Shown in pieces: positions 62,912 to 64,000 of a stretch of DNA of 64,000 nucleotides. The translations under genes and the position numbers were made by a program. A model generated the notes under the pieces. That model was not told the origin of the DNA. It was given only the letters and a program-made list of their open reading frames with translations, and made no database searches. The DNA is from Epithemia pelagica (Eukaryota > Bacillariophyta > Bacillariophyceae > Surirellales > Surirellaceae): contig OX337229.1 of assembly GCA_946965045.2 (NCBI GenBank), forward strand, positions 2,356,001-2,420,000, given 5' to 3'. Each line of letters opens with the position of its first letter. Position 1 is the stretch's first letter.

Positions 62912-63957
62912 ACGATTTGGCCACAGAAGAAGAATGGGACCAACTCACCGAGATCCCACACTACCAGGCCGCATATCCCGAATTTTGCCACCACGACCCG
63001 GAGCCAGTCGCATACTACCTGCATCTGCTCCGCACACCTGACACCCACCATCTCAATGCAACAACCATAAGGAACTATCCGGGGTTTCCATCGAACATCC
63101 TTCGCCCCACCATGGCGGCAGCAGCCGCAGCACCACCAGCCCCAGGCCAAGAACACAACAACTACGAACAACACCAACAGGCCACACACACTTCGCGACT
63201 ACTCGATCTCACCCGCCGGATCACCCAACGAAACCAGAACAACGGAGACAGCGGCGGCAGCACCACAACAACAACAACACCCACACGACCAAGAGCCACC
63301 CCACCAACAACAACTCCCCCCCCCCGAGAAAAAGAGCAGCACCGTCCAACGACACACCAGAAAACAACGACCACGAAAACAACAGCGACCCTTACGAAGA
63401 CAACTCCAACTGGACGACGGTTGCTGAAACCGCCGCCCGCCTGATCAACACCAGACACAACCAAGAAGAATACGAGGTCACAGCAGACAGCCAAAACACC
63501 TGCTCCACCTTATCGTCCACAAACAGATACTCCATCTTGGGAGAACGCCCGGAGGACTCTTACAACGAAGAGACCGACCGATACCACGGGGGAAATCCTA
63601 ACGACGTAGAGATGGACGAGGAAGAACTCGACGAATGGGACAACATGTCCGACTCGAACCGTTCCCACCCTCTCCTCCAACCAGACAACGACAACCCCGC
63701 CAACAATCCATCACAGAACACTTCAGAAGAACTCCACCAGATAACTGCCTTCGTGCACCACCACAACAGCTCCCAACTCCCCGCGCTCGAGGAGTACATT
63801 GAGAAAATACAGTCCTTTTCGACGGACACCGACGCGCAAGACGTCTGGGAATTCGCGGAGCGGCTCGTGAAACAGAAACGGCCGCCCAATTCCCACGTCG
63901 CCGGCACCCGCACCGGCCATGTGGGCCCGCATGAACCACAGGGCCAAGGGGCCAAAT
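62911..63957 (+). pseudogene. Second Thr/Asn/Pro-rich ORF with a frame break at a C10 run
   Basis: The frame from about 62911 (THPLNDLATEEEWDQLTEIP) gives a short folded segment (YQAAYPEFCHHDPEPVAYYL) and then Thr/Gln-rich sequence. At a run of ten C (63316-63325) the coding signal moves to the next frame: PRKRAAPSNDTPENNDHENN, NWTTVAETAARLINTR, then EEELDEWDNMSDSNRS and QITAFVHHHNSSQLPALEEY, ending at 63957. The Glu/Asp-rich part and the same codon bias tie both halves together. A slip in the C run (real or from sequencing) explains the break. It is probably part of the same element as the ORF before it. Confidence 0.5.
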
Positions 63958-64000
63958 GAGTACCTCAACCAAACCAATCAGACGCTGTCCAGTCCCCCAC

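Overview
The window looks like nuclear DNA of a diatom or close stramenopile. Three host genes with few, short GT-AG introns sit at 52.8-60.6 kb. The rest is dominated by Ty1/copia-type LTR retrotransposons whose proteases carry unusual active-site signatures (HADTC, DRGANGG) of the kind seen in diatom copia lineages. The species cannot be fixed from sequence alone.

Region by region: 0-9 kb is mostly decayed. It holds a copia integrase fragment, a LINE-like endonuclease fragment, a frameshifted membrane/coiled-coil ORF, and small duplications. A gag relic lies at 9.4-10.1 kb. From 10.2 to 22.2 kb an older gag-bearing element (D) is split by a nearly pristine 8.3 kb copia element (A, minus strand). 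A has 758-bp LTRs with two visible differences, a GTTGT target duplication, and an extra ORF upstream of gag. 22.2-24.9 kb holds a RING-like ORF and a gag-like polyprotein relic (E). 25.0-26.3 kb carries an array of small hairpins whose stems co-vary, partly inside ~169-bp repeats. Next come a ~240-bp GTT microsatellite and arrays of 20-bp, 25-bp and 40-bp units. 27.6-36 kb has small ORFs, one spliced candidate gene and more duplications. From about 36.9 to 47.8 kb an old plus-strand copia element (B) is riddled with in-frame stops. It is split inside pol by a young 5.2 kb minus-strand copia element (C), which has 386-bp LTRs, a CGCCT duplication and a large internal deletion. 49.3-52.5 kb is a broken zinc-ribbon transposase-like gene.

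The host block is NDUFB10 (complex I), a Miro-type mitochondrial GTPase, and a membrane-anchored TPR protein resembling kinesin light chain, convergent with Miro. Two of the three are clearly mitochondrial. The window ends in Thr/Asn/Pro-rich ORFs (61.2-64 kb) that may be ORF1 of a non-LTR element continuing off the edge.

Relative timing: A inserted into D and C into B. LTR identity makes A and C recent, yet both have broken coding capacity, so any movement would need helper proteins from elsewhere.
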